DNA from: an uncultured Prevotella sp. | GTDB lineage: Bacteria > Bacteroidota > Bacteroidia > Bacteroidales > Bacteroidaceae | Direction of reading: 5' to 3' | Assembly: GCA_944320195.1 (NCBI GenBank) | Contig: CALUGP010000014.1 | Location: forward strand, 1 to 64,000 | Length of the DNA: 64,000 bases | In this document: one piece after another, positions 44,426 through 54,700 of the stretch | Position numbering within the stretch: position 1 is the stretch's first letter | How the letters are laid out: every line of letters begins with the position of its first letter | Program-made: the position numbers and the translations under genes | Notes under the pieces: model-generated | Databases searched by the model: none | What the model saw: only the letters and a program-made list of their open reading frames with translations | Told to the model about the DNA's origin: nothing

Positions 44426-44705
44426 GGGTTCATCCGCAAACCTTTTGGATTAAATATAAGTTCTATTAATAACAACATCCAACCTTAATCCAGGCTGTCG
44501 GTAACTGTCATTCCGCGCTCCGACGCGGAATCCAGTAAATACCGCATATGCTGTTTGATGTATAGGATGTTCTCTGGATTCCGCGTCGGAGCGCGGAATG
44601 ACAGTTACCGACTGCCTGGATTATGGCAGGATGTATTTGTAAATGAAATTGTGTGTCGCATTTAATAGAGCCACATGTCCATCCAAAAGGTTTGCGGATG
44701 AACCC
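44426..44705. mobile_element. 280-bp MITE-like element with perfect 25-bp TIRs
   Basis: Ends 44426-44450 and 44681-44705 are exact reverse complements over 25 bp. The centre is a 46-bp-arm hairpin (44490-44535 with 44574-44619, one mismatch). No coding capacity, so any movement would need a transposase from elsewhere. No convincing target-site duplication. Confidence 0.8.
44490..44619. repeat. long hairpin repeat, copy B
   Basis: Arms of 46 bp pair at 45 positions around a 38-nt loop. Same length, loop size and end sequence as copy A at 15085-15214, but arm positions differ in a coordinated way (for example CCGCGCTCCGACGCGG here against CCGCACTCCGATGCGG). Confidence 0.9.
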
Positions 44706-44777
44706 GAAAGACGGCAAAACGCGTTGCGGCACGCCGCATTCCTGACAGCCGCAAAGCATGCTGCGGTTGAGCGTCCA

Positions 44778-44933
44778 GGCAATGAAAATAAAAGGTCGTT
44801 TCTCTCCCTTTTATTTTGCATTGCACTCAACTTGCATTATCTTTGGATAAGACAAGCTGCGTCTCGGCAATGAAAATAAAAGGTCGTTTCTCTCCCTTTT
44901 ATTTTGCATTGCACTCAACTTGCATTATCTTTG
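44778..44933 (+). promoter_or_regulatory. tandemly duplicated promoter of the C1B peptidase gene
   Basis: A 68-bp block (44778-44845) is repeated perfectly at 44866-44933. Each copy ends in a full promoter: TTTG, 19 bp, TATCTTTG (44815-44845 and 44903-44933). The downstream copy is 26 bp before the start codon. The outer part of the 831-bp gap holds the MITE and GACGGCC array. Confidence 0.85.
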
Positions 44934-44958
44934 TAACCAAATATCAAACCTAAATGAA

Positions 44959-46374
44959 ATGAACATGACAAAGACTTTCTTTCTTTCGGGCCTGATGGTG
45001 GCGGCTTTATCGCTGCCAAGCCACGCCCAGACAGCCGACGGAGGCATATCGAAAGACATGCTCCGCGAAATCAGGCAGACGCAACAGCGCACCCCGGCCG
45101 ACCGCGCCCTGTTCAACGCACTGGCAGCAAACAGCATCAACGCACTGGCAGCAAACCATGCCAACAAGGGCGCCATCGACACGTATTTCAGCATAGAGAC
45201 GCCCACACAAAGCATCACCGACCAGAAGCAGAGCGGCCGTTGCTGGATGTTCAGCGGCTTCAACGTGCTGCGCTCGGCGTTCACGCAGCGCACAGACTCG
45301 CTCACCGTGAACCTCTCACACGACTACCTGTTCTTCTACGACCAGCTGGAGAAGGCCAACCTTTTCCTGCAGGGCGTAATAGACTGTGCCGACAAGCCCA
45401 TTGACGACGAGCGCGTGCGCTTCTTCTTCAAGAGTCCGCTCAGCGACGGGGGCACATATTGCGGCGTGGCCGACCTGGTGGCGAAATACGGGCTGATGCC
45501 TTCAGAAGTGATGCCAGAGACCTTCTCGGCCGAAAACACGTCGAAAGCGACAAGTCTGATGAAGTCCAAGCTGCGCGAACAGGGCCTCAAACTGCGCGAC
45601 ATGGTGGCCGAAGGAAAGAGCAAAGCCGACATAAAGGATGAAAAGACACGCATGCTTTCAACCATATACCGCATGCTGGCGCTCACCATGGGCGAGCCGC
45701 CCACGGAGTTCACTTACGCCTTCAAGAACAAGCAGGGACGCACCGTGACCGAGCCCAAGACATACACCCCCATGACGTTTGCCGCCGAAATTCTTGGCGA
45801 CAAGCCCGTAACGGGCTCGTTCATAATGGTGATGAACGACCCGCGCCGCGAGTATTACAAGACATACGAGGTGGAATACGACCGACACACGTATGACGGC
45901 ACAAACTGGAAATACCTGAACCTGCCCATGGAAGACATCTCCCGGCTGGCCATAGCGTCGCTGAAGGACGGGCGCAAGATGTACAGTTCTTACGACGTCG
46001 GCAAGTTCCTGGACAACAAGCGCGGCTATTGCGACCTTGAGAACTACGACTACGGCTCGCTCTTCGGCACGGAGTTCTCCATGGACAAGGCGCAACGCAT
46101 CATGACATACGACAGCGGTTCCACCCACGCCATGACCCTCACGGCGGTAGACCTGGACAAAGACGGCAAGCCGGTGATGTGGAAGGTGGAGAACAGCTGG
46201 GGCGCGGACTACGGCCAGAAGGGCTGCCTGATAATGACAAACGACTGGTTCAACGAGTACATGTTCCGCCTCGTGGTCGACAAGAAGTATGTTCCGGCCA
46301 AGACGCTGAAGCAATACGAGCAGAAGCCTGTCATGGTGATGCCGGAAGACCCGCTGTTCCTGCCGGACAATTGA
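44959..46374 (+). CDS. secreted C1B cysteine peptidase (bleomycin hydrolase/PepC-like)
   Basis: 471-aa papain-fold aminopeptidase of family C1B. Signal peptide ends near HAQ (residue 24), so unlike cytoplasmic PepC it is exported. Catalytic Cys95 (QSGRCWMFSG), His390 (GSTHAMTL) and Asn412 (VENSWGADYG) are present. The last residues (PEDPLFLPDN) are conserved-looking for secreted Bacteroidetes members. ATG 44959 is used because it precedes the signal peptide and lies just after the promoter; ATG 44965 is also possible. Transcribed from two tandem promoters. Ends in a long hairpin shared with ddh. Confidence 0.92.
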   Translation: MNMTKTFFLSGLMVAALSLPSHAQTADGGISKDMLREIRQTQQRTPADRALFNALAANSINALAANHANKGAIDTYFSIETPTQSITDQKQSGRCWMFSGFNVLRSAFTQRTDSLTVNLSHDYLFFYDQLEKANLFLQGVIDCADKPIDDERVRFFFKSPLSDGGTYCGVADLVAKYGLMPSEVMPETFSAENTSKATSLMKSKLREQGLKLRDMVAEGKSKADIKDEKTRMLSTIYRMLALTMGEPPTEFTYAFKNKQGRTVTEPKTYTPMTFAAEILGDKPVTGSFIMVMNDPRREYYKTYEVEYDRHTYDGTNWKYLNLPMEDISRLAIASLKDGRKMYSSYDVGKFLDNKRGYCDLENYDYGSLFGTEFSMDKAQRIMTYDSGSTHAMTLTAVDLDKDGKPVMWKVENSWGADYGQKGCLIMTNDWFNEYMFRLVVDKKYVPAKTLKQYEQKPVMVMPEDPLFLPDN

Positions 46375-46479
46375 ATTAAGAATTAAGAGTTAAGGATTAA
46401 GAAAAACACCATTGCCGGGATGTGCATTATTCATCCGGCAATGGTGTTTTTCTTAATCCTTAACTCTTAATTCTTAATT
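46374..46479. terminator. 45-bp-arm hairpin between convergent genes
   Basis: Perfect inverted repeat with 45-bp arms (46374-46418 and 46435-46479) and a 16-nt loop, lying exactly between the convergent peptidase and ddh stops. Arms are built from TTAAG-type repeats with a GC core; A/T-runs on both sides make it usable as a bidirectional terminator. Confidence 0.85.
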
Positions 46480-46482
46480 TCC

Positions 46483-47382
46483 TCACACCAAATGAGCCAC
46501 CCACTCGTCCCTGTCGCCGGGCAGAAGGTCAACCACAGGCAACTCTATCATGGTGTAGCAGCCGGGCTGCTGGCGCATTGACGCGCGGGCCACGTTGACC
46601 AAAACCTGGGCCGTGAGGGCCGGGTTGTTGATGCTCATGTCGAACTCGAAGCGCTGGTTCTGCGTCTTTCCGCTCACGCCCTTGCGCACAAGGTTGACTC
46701 CGTGGCCCATGTCCTTCACGGCGTCCACGCTGGGCACCTGGATGACATAAGTCTCGTCGCTGGCGAAATAGGGGTCTTCCTTCACAGCCTTGGTCACTTC
46801 GTCAAGGCTGGCTCCGTCTTCCAGCTCAACGTAAACCATGCGGCGGTGTATGCCCTCGCCCTTGGGAACAGTCAGCGAGAGCGCGTCTTTCACGCCCTTC
46901 TTAGAGCGCACGCACACCGAGTGGCCCATGCTCATGCCGGGGCCGAAGTTAGTATAAGTGATGCCTTTGGGCGCGAGGCTCTCCAGAAGGGTGCGCACCA
47001 CGCTGTCTGACCCCGGATCCCATCCTGCGGCGATTACCGCCACGCGTCCGTGCTCCTTGCATATCTTCATGAGGTTGGCGCGGTATGCGGCGATGTTTCC
47101 GTGTATGTCGAAGCTGTCAACGGTGTTGATGCCCAGCGGCAGAATCTTCGTTGCGTACTCCTCGCAGCTGCGTGTCGGGGTGGCGAGTATGGCCACGTCC
47201 ACGTCTTTCAGCTCGGTAATGTCCTTCACTACGTCATACCCGGCCAGTTCGGCGGGCTTGTTCTCGGCTCCGTTGCGCCTTACCACACCCGCTATCTCGA
47301 AGTCGGGAGCGGCCTCGAGCGCCTCGATGGCGAATTTTCCGATGTTGCCGTATCCTACTACGGCTGCTCTTATTTTCTTCAT
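46483..47382 (-). CDS. ddh: meso-diaminopimelate dehydrogenase
   Basis: NADPH-dependent one-step reductive amination of tetrahydrodipicolinate to meso-DAP for peptidoglycan and lysine. N-terminal Rossmann motif AVVGYGNIGKFA, substrate-binding AAGWDPGSDSV (about 118-128) and NFGPGMSMGHS; the C-terminal part contains the family stretch NNPALTAQVLVNVARAS. 299 aa is about 25 residues shorter than the Corynebacterium enzyme, normal for Bacteroidetes. Single gene. Confidence 0.94.
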   Translation of the reverse strand: MKKIRAAVVGYGNIGKFAIEALEAAPDFEIAGVVRRNGAENKPAELAGYDVVKDITELKDVDVAILATPTRSCEEYATKILPLGINTVDSFDIHGNIAAYRANLMKICKEHGRVAVIAAGWDPGSDSVVRTLLESLAPKGITYTNFGPGMSMGHSVCVRSKKGVKDALSLTVPKGEGIHRRMVYVELEDGASLDEVTKAVKEDPYFASDETYVIQVPSVDAVKDMGHGVNLVRKGVSGKTQNQRFEFDMSINNPALTAQVLVNVARASMRQQPGCYTMIELPVVDLLPGDRDEWVAHLV

Positions 47383-47551
47383 GTCTGCGTAAATTTTGAG
47401 TGTATTTTCACTTTCAACGGTGCAAAGTTAATATGTTAATAAAAAAATCATTCATGTATGCCGGATAAGAAATGTAAAAAATGCACGAAAATTACAATCT
47501 GTTAGTTTTACGAGCGGTTATCCTGCAAATTGAAACCACACGCTTCCAGTT

Positions 47552-47638
47552 TTGCAAAAGACGGCCAATCAGTCAGCGAAAGGCCGCCTTTTGGCATGCG
47601 AAAGACGGCCTTTCGCAACGATGTTGACGGTCTTTTAA
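47552..47638. repeat. GACGGCC palindromic repeat array 8
   Basis: Four units in the 688-bp gap between ddh and ruvA. That gap also holds a G9 tract with a -7 box, a possible 27-codon ORF at 47760-47843, and a 10-bp stem-loop (CCCTTCAGCC/GGCTGAAGGG, about 47909-47939). Confidence 0.8.
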
Positions 47639-47716
47639 ACCGTAAGTTTACAACATTCAAATCACATCGGTGGAAAGTTTGCGGCGCAATTTGCGGTTTA
47701 ACTCATTTTAACTTTC

Positions 47717-47752
47717 GGGGGGGGGTAATTTTAAAGGTTTTATATAAATTTG
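47717..47752 (+). promoter_or_regulatory. promoter with nine-G tract at -33
   Basis: TAAATTTG -7 box at 47745-47752. The usual TTTG site 19 bp upstream is occupied by the end of a run of nine G (47717-47725) preceded by TTTC. Homopolymer length change would move or remove the -33 contact. The first annotated gene downstream is ruvA, 318 bp away. Confidence 0.5.
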
Positions 47753-47759
47753 CAGCGTA

Positions 47760-47843
47760 ATGCCATTCATCCACCAAATTGCCGCGTCGCCGAGGACGCA
47801 TACAGAGGTTGTAGCATGCCAACCGGCACAACCGTCCCATTAA
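47760..47843 (+). other. possible 27-codon leader ORF
   Basis: ATG 7 bp after the -7 box, reading MPFIHQIAASPRTHTEVV and on to a TAA. Codon composition is unremarkable and no family is recognised; it may be chance. Mentioned because it is the first ORF on the predicted ruvA leader transcript. Confidence 0.2.
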
Positions 47844-48070
47844 TCAGAACCAACATAATTTACATATACAAACCAAAGTTCTTACTATCCTCAAATGTTT
47901 CCCCCTTCAGCCTGCCGGCACGGCACGGCTGAAGGGAGCAGGATTTCAACACCGTTTCAGGCCGCATCCATGCTCCGCCGGCAACAACACTTCCTAAAAA
48001 GCCTGGCAACGTGCAATAAAACAAGGCGTGGCGCGTTCTTAATTCATGGACAATCAATTCTTATTTTAAA

Positions 48071-48676
48071 ATGATAGAATACGTAAAGGGCGAACTCGCC
48101 GAACTCACTCCGGCATACGCCGTCATCGAGACGGCCGGGATTGGCTACGGACTTAACATCACGCTGAACACATACACGGCCATACAGGGCAAGAAGGAAG
48201 CGCGCCTGTATGCCTTCGAATCCATACGCGAAGACGCCTACACGCTGTACGGCTTCGCCTCGAAACAGGAAAGGGAGATGTTCCTGCTGCTCATCACGGT
48301 GTCTGGAGTGGGCGCCAACACGGCAAGGATGATACTCTCCGAAATGACGCCTGCCGAACTGTGCGGCGTCATCTCGGCCGGAAACGAGAAGATGCTGAAA
48401 ACCGTAAAGGGCATAGGCCTGCGCACGGCGCAGCGCATCATAGTGGACCTGAAGGACAAGATCGCCGCCCTGGGCATCACGGGCGAGCAGCCGGCACAGG
48501 CAGGCGAACCGCAGGCGCAGGTGGACAAGGAGGTGAAAGACGAGGCCGTGGGCGCGCTCACCATGCTCGGCTTCGCTCCGGCACCGTCGGCAAAAGTGGT
48601 TGTCGCCATCCTGAAAGAGCAGCCGTCGCTACCCGTGGAGCAGGTGGTGAAGCTCGCGTTGAAGCAGATAAAATAA
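48071..48676 (+). CDS. ruvA: Holliday junction DNA helicase subunit RuvA
   Basis: 201 aa. Binds Holliday junctions and loads the RuvB motor. N-terminal OB fold begins [12 protein letters not shown]; two helix-hairpin-helix motifs are visible, [13 protein letters not shown] and [12 protein letters not shown]; the C-terminal domain III (about 150-201), which contacts RuvB, is present. Directly upstream of sprA, a gene order also seen in other Bacteroidetes. A 107-bp inverted-repeat region separates the two. Confidence 0.96.
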   Translation: MIEYVKGELAELTPAYAVIETAGIGYGLNITLNTYTAIQGKKEARLYAFESIREDAYTLYGFASKQEREMFLLLITVSGVGANTARMILSEMTPAELCGVISAGNEKMLKTVKGIGLRTAQRIIVDLKDKIAALGITGEQPAQAGEPQAQVDKEVKDEAVGALTMLGFAPAPSAKVVVAILKEQPSLPVEQVVKLALKQIK

Positions 48677-48783
48677 GTGAAAAGTGAAAAACGAAAAGTG
48701 AAAAATCCATTACCATCCACAAGGCATCTGGATTTTTCGTTTTTCACTTTCGATTTTCCATTTGAAATTTTACTCCATACGCA
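48677..48783. repeat. inverted repeat between ruvA and sprA
   Basis: GTGAAAAGTGAAAAACGAAAAG on one side pairs imperfectly with TTTTTCGTTTTTCACTTTCG on the other, around ATTACCATCC. Same low-complexity class as at 46374 and 20395. Its position inside a probable operon may reduce sprA read-through. Confidence 0.65.
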
Positions 48784-51700
48784 TTGCGGATAAAGAGAAA
48801 CATATACGGACTGCTGCTTGTTCTGCTTGCCGTCAGCGCGGCAAGCTATGCACTGACCGTGCCTTATCCGCAGAACGACAGGACGCGGCGCACGCGCCCG
48901 ACACAGGCCGGCACCGGGCAGACACCACGCAACGACTCGACACGCAGGGTGACGATAGTCAGTCCGACGATTATCGTCGAGGACGACACCATACCCGACT
49001 CGCTGCTGCATCCGCGCTGGAAAATACAGCGCACCACGCCAATCACCGACCAAGACCTTGACAAATACGCGGCAGACTTGTCGCTGCCTGACAACATAAA
49101 GCAGGAAGTTGAATACGACGACTCGCTCAACCGATACTTCATCGGCTCCAAGATGGGCGGCGGATACCTCTCCACCCCCATCATGATGACGCCGCAGGAA
49201 TACCGAAAGTGGAGCGGAAAAAAGGAGTTTGACCGCTTCTTCCGCCAGAAAAACGACACACTGATAAAGGAAGGAGGCAAAGACAAGTTCTCGTTTGCCG
49301 ACATGCACTTCGACCTTGGGCCAGCCGAAAAGATATTCGGACCGGGAGGCGTGCGCATAAAGACGCAGGGAACGGCCGAACTCAAGTTCGGAGCCACGCT
49401 CAAGAACATAGACAACCCGTCGCTGCCGATACGCAACCGCAAGACCACCACGATGGACTTCGACGAAAAAATAAACCTGAGCGTGAACGGAAAGGTGGGC
49501 GACAAGGTTGACATGAACCTTAATTACAACACCGACGCGACGTTCGACTTCGACTCGCAGAACCTGAAACTGAAATACGAAGGCAAGGAGGACGAGATAA
49601 TAAAGCTGGTGGAAGGCGGCAACGTGTCGTTTCCCAGCAACTCGTCGTTGGTCAGCGGAGCGTCGTCTCTGTTCGGCATACGCACCGACTTGCAGTTCGG
49701 CAAGCTGTCGCTGCAGACTGTTGTGTCGCAAAAAAAGTCGTCGTCGAGGAGCGTCTCGTCGAAAGGTGGCACACAGCTCACGCCCTTTGAGTTCGACGTT
49801 ACCGACTATGAGGAGAACCGCCACTTCTTCCTCTCGCGCTATTTCCGCGACAGGTATGACGACGGCATGTCCCGTCTGCCCAACATAACGACCGGAATCA
49901 CCATCAACCGCGTGGAGATATGGGTCACCAACAAGAGCGGCAACACCACCAACTCGCGCGACATCGTGGCCCTGACAGACCTCGGCGAAAACCAGACCGT
50001 GAGCAACCCCATGTGGGGAGTGACGGGACAGCCCGTGCCGTCGAACGCCGCCAACAGCGAATATAACACCATGGTGACCTCTTATGCGGCGGCACGCGAC
50101 ATCAACCAAACATCGTCCGTGCTCGACGCCGTGCCCGGATTCGTCGGCGGAGTTGACTACGAGAAGCTCGAAAGCGCACGCCTGCTCAACAGTTCGGAGT
50201 ACACCGTGAACACAGCCTTGGGATACGTGTCGCTCAGAACGTCTCTTCAGACAGACCAGGTAATAGCCGTAGCCTATGAATATACATACGGCGGAATGAC
50301 CTACCAGGTAGGCGAGTTCGCCTCTGACATACAGGACGTAAGCCAGGCTCTGTTCGTAAAGTCGCTCAAGAACACAAGCAACAACCCACAGCAGGGCAAC
50401 TGGGACCTGATGATGAAGAACGTTTACTACCTTGCATCGTCGGTAGAGAAAGACAAGTTCCGCCTCGACGTGAAATACCAAAGCGACACAACGGGCGTCT
50501 ACCTATCTTATATACCCGAGCAACAGGTCAAAGACCAGCCCATAATACGCCTGCTCGGAGCCGACCGTCTGGACAATAACAACAAGGCGAACAGCAACGG
50601 CTACTTCGACTACGTTGACGGATACACGGTAAGTAACGGCCGTGTGTTCTTCCCGAAGGTAGAACCCTTCGGCGAATACATGTACAAGGCGCTGACAAAC
50701 CGCGGCGTTGCGGCCGACATCGCGAGCCGTTACAGCTACACGGAACTGTACGACTCGACCAAGACCATAGCCAAGCAGATTGCCGAAAAGAACAAATACC
50801 AGATCAGCGGGCAGTTACGCGGCACGTTGGCCAACGTCATATCGCTCGGCGCATACAACATTCCGCAAGGCTCTGTGGTCGTAACGGCCGGCGGAGTGAC
50901 GCTTACCGAAGGGTCTGACTATACCGTTGACTACTCATCCGGAGAAGTTACCATACTCAACCAAAGCATCATCGACGCCGGAACGGCCGTGAACGCGTCG
51001 TTTGAAAGCAACACTGACTACGTCCAGGAGCGCAAGACTTTCTTCGGACTGAACTGGCAATACGACTTCTCAAAGAACTTCCAGCTTAGCGGAACGATAC
51101 AGCATCTGTCTGAACAGGCACTGACGACAAAGGTGTCAATGGGCTCCGAGCCGCTCAACAACACCCTCTGGGGACTTAACATAAACTGGAAACACGAGAG
51201 CCAGTGGCTCACCAACATGCTCGACAAGCTGCCGTTCCTCCATTGTACGCAGCCTTCGCAAATCTCGTTTACCGGCGAGTTCGCCCAGCTCATAGCCGGA
51301 CAAGCCGGCGGAGTGCAGGACAACGCCTCTTACATCGACGATTTCGAGAACACGAAAAACGCCATCGACGTGTCCACTCCCACGTCTTGGATCCTTTCAA
51401 GCGTGCCCTCCATGTTCCCAGAACAAAGCGACAAGACCACCCTGCAGAGCGGATATAACCGCGCTCTGCTTGCCTGGTACACGATAGACCCACTCTTCAC
51501 GCGCCGCAGTTCGTCGCTGACCCCTTCACACATAAAGAGCGACCTTGACCAGCTTAGCAACTATTATGTGCGCGAAGTGAACACACGCGAGCTGTTTCCG
51601 AATCGTGGAAACAACTCTTACAACAGCGTAACGTCCACCATTCCGATTCTGAACCTCGCTTATTATCCCGACGAACGCGGCCCGTACAACTTCGATCCGG

Positions 51701-54700
51701 GTCTCAACTACGACGGAACGCTGCCCAACCCGCAACAACGCTGGGGCGGAATGATGAGAAAACTTGACACGAGCGACTTCGAAACGGCCAACATAGAGTA
51801 CATCGAATTCTGGCTGCTCGACCCGTTCATCTACTCCAACGGACAGCCAGACGCCAACCAATACGGCGGCGACTTGTACATAAACCTTGGCGAAGTGAGC
51901 GAAGACATACTGCGAGACGGACGCAAATTTTACGAAAGCGGCATGCCGGTGGACGGGTCTCAGAGCTTCACCACAACCCAATGGGGCAAAATCCCGACAC
52001 AAGCCACCGTGACATACGCCTTCGCCACAACCGACGGTTCACGTGAACTGCAAGACGTAGGATACAACGGCTTGACCGATGCGGAGGAAAGAGAGTTCGG
52101 CCCTTACCAGGAGTTCCTCGCCAATATACAAGGACGTGTGTCACCGACACAACTCGACTCCATAATGAACGACCCCGCGAACGATAATTACCACTACTTC
52201 CGCGGCTCTGACTTCGACCGCATCGAGGCACCGATTCTGCGCCGATACAAGCGCATAAACAATCCCCAAGGCAACTCGCCTGACAGCAACGACCGCACGG
52301 AAAGCTATGACACGTCATACAAGACAACGCCCGATGTCGAGGACATCAACCAGGATTACACCCTGAACGAGTACGAGAACTACTACCAATACCGCATATC
52401 CATGCGCCCCGAAGACTTCGTCGTGGGGCAAAACTTCATCGTCGACAAACGCGAAACATCTCCGACGCTGCGCAACGGAGACGAAGGACACGCCACATGG
52501 TACCAATTCCGCATACCTTTGGACGATTTCGAAGAGCGCATTGGCTCGATAAGCGACTTCTCTTCGATACGTTTCATGCGCATGTTCCTGACAAATTTCA
52601 AGAAACCAATAGTCCTTCGCTTCGCCACATTAGACCTTGTGCGCGGCGAATGGCGCATGTACGAGCAGCCGCTTGGCAACACTTCGAACGAAAGCGGGAG
52701 CATGGCCGTAAGCGCGGTGAACATAGAAGAGAACAACGACAAGACTCCTGTAAACTACATTCTGCCGCCGGGCATCACCCGCGAGCAAGACCCAACGCAA
52801 CCACAGCTGGCCGAAGAGAACGAGCAAGCGCTGAGTTTTACGGTCAACAACTTCTCCACCAACGAGGCAAAAGCCGTCTACAAGAACACAACTCTCGACC
52901 TGCGCCAATACAAAAGACTGGAAATGTTCGTGCATGCAAACGCCTTCGAGCAGAACACCACCAACCTTGCGGACAACCAGTTGGCTGTGTTCATCCGCCT
53001 GGGGAGCGACTACCGCAACAACTACTACGAATACGAGATACCCTTGAAACTCACCGCACCGGGGACATACGGACGCTTTTCGCTGGAGGACGCACGCACC
53101 GTGTGGCCCGAGGAAAACATGCTTGACATTCCGTTGAGCATTTTCACCGACATAAAGAAAGCCCGCAACATGGCCAAGTCGCAAGGCATCGCATCGTTCA
53201 ACACTGTTTATACGGCCTATGACGACGACAAGCCCAACAACAAGATAAGCATTGTGGGCAACCCTTCGCTAGGCGAAGTGAAGACGATGATGATCGGAGT
53301 GCGCAACCTTTCGGGCGAAATAAAGTCGGGAGAGGTGTGGGTCAACGAGCTGAGACTAAAGGAATACAACAACACCGGGGGCTGGGCCGCGCAGGGTGCG
53401 CTGAACGTCCAACTGTCTGACATCGGCTCGCTGAACGCCACGGGCAAGATTGTGACCGACGGATTCGGCGGCATAGAGGACGGCGTGGCCGAACGCTCGC
53501 AGGACGACTACAAGACTTACAGCTTCACGGCGAACGTCGAGCTTGGCCGCTTCTTCCCAGACAAGGCAAAAGTCACAGCTCCGCTTTATTACTCGATAAC
53601 CAAAGAGGAGACGCGCCCCAAATACAATCCGCTCGACACCGACCTGCTTCTTGACGAGTCGCTCGATGCCATGGGCGACACGCACGAGCGCGACTCGGTG
53701 GAGCGCATAGCCGTGACGAAGACGACAAACACCAACTTCTCGCTCTCAAACGTGCGCGTAGGAATACAGACAAAGCGGCACCCGATGCCTTACGACCCTG
53801 CCAACTTCTCGTTCAGCTACAGCCACAACCACAGCTATTCAAGCGGAGAAACCACCGTGTATGAGCGCGAAGACAACTGGCGCGGAGCGTTGAACTACAG
53901 CTATACGCCCGTGTACAAGCCTTTTGAACCGTTCAAAAAGCTAATCAAGAACAAGAGCAAATGGTTTGACATACTAAAGCGCTTCGGCCTGAACTGGATG
54001 CCGCAGAACATCACGTTTGACACGGAAATGACGCGCAACTACTACGAACTGCAGGAGCGCGACATGGAAAGCACGGAGGGAAACATGCTTCCGCTGACGT
54101 TCAGCGAGCAGTTCCTGTGGAACAGGTCGTTCTCCGTGCGATGGGATCTGACCAAAAACCTGCACATGAACTTCAGCAGCGCGACCAACGCCGAGATAGA
54201 AACACCGTACACGCCGGTGAACAAAGACCTATACCCCGACCGCTACTCGGCGTGGAAAGACTCCGTGTGGACCAGCATAAAGGACTTCGGCCGGCCGCTG
54301 GACTACAACCAGACGTTCACCGCGTCTTACCAGCTGCCGCTCAACCTCATACCGATATTCGACTGGGTGAACGCCGACGGCAACTACAACACCACCTACA
54401 ACTGGGCACGCGGAACGGAACTCGAGGACGGAACGTCGCTGGGCAATTCGGTCACGATGAACAGAATGCTCAACGTTAACGGGACGTTCAACCTTGAGCG
54501 GCTGTACAACCACATTCCGTTCCTCAAGAAGACCAACGACCGCTTCAACAAGACGGCACGCCGGCAGAGCCGCAACAGCCGCGGCAACCGCAACCGGCAA
54601 AACGCACGGACGGCAAGGAACGGAAGCAAGAACGACAAGGACAGCGAAAAGGAGAAAAAGATATTGCCAAAGAACAAGCGCAGCTTCGAGAAGGAGATAG

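Noticed and set aside
48238-50481. 747-codon minus-strand open frame opposite ruvA and sprA
   Set aside because: It lies antisense to two clear genes and owes its length to the skewed codon use of sprA; its protein is Val/His/Arg-rich with no domain.
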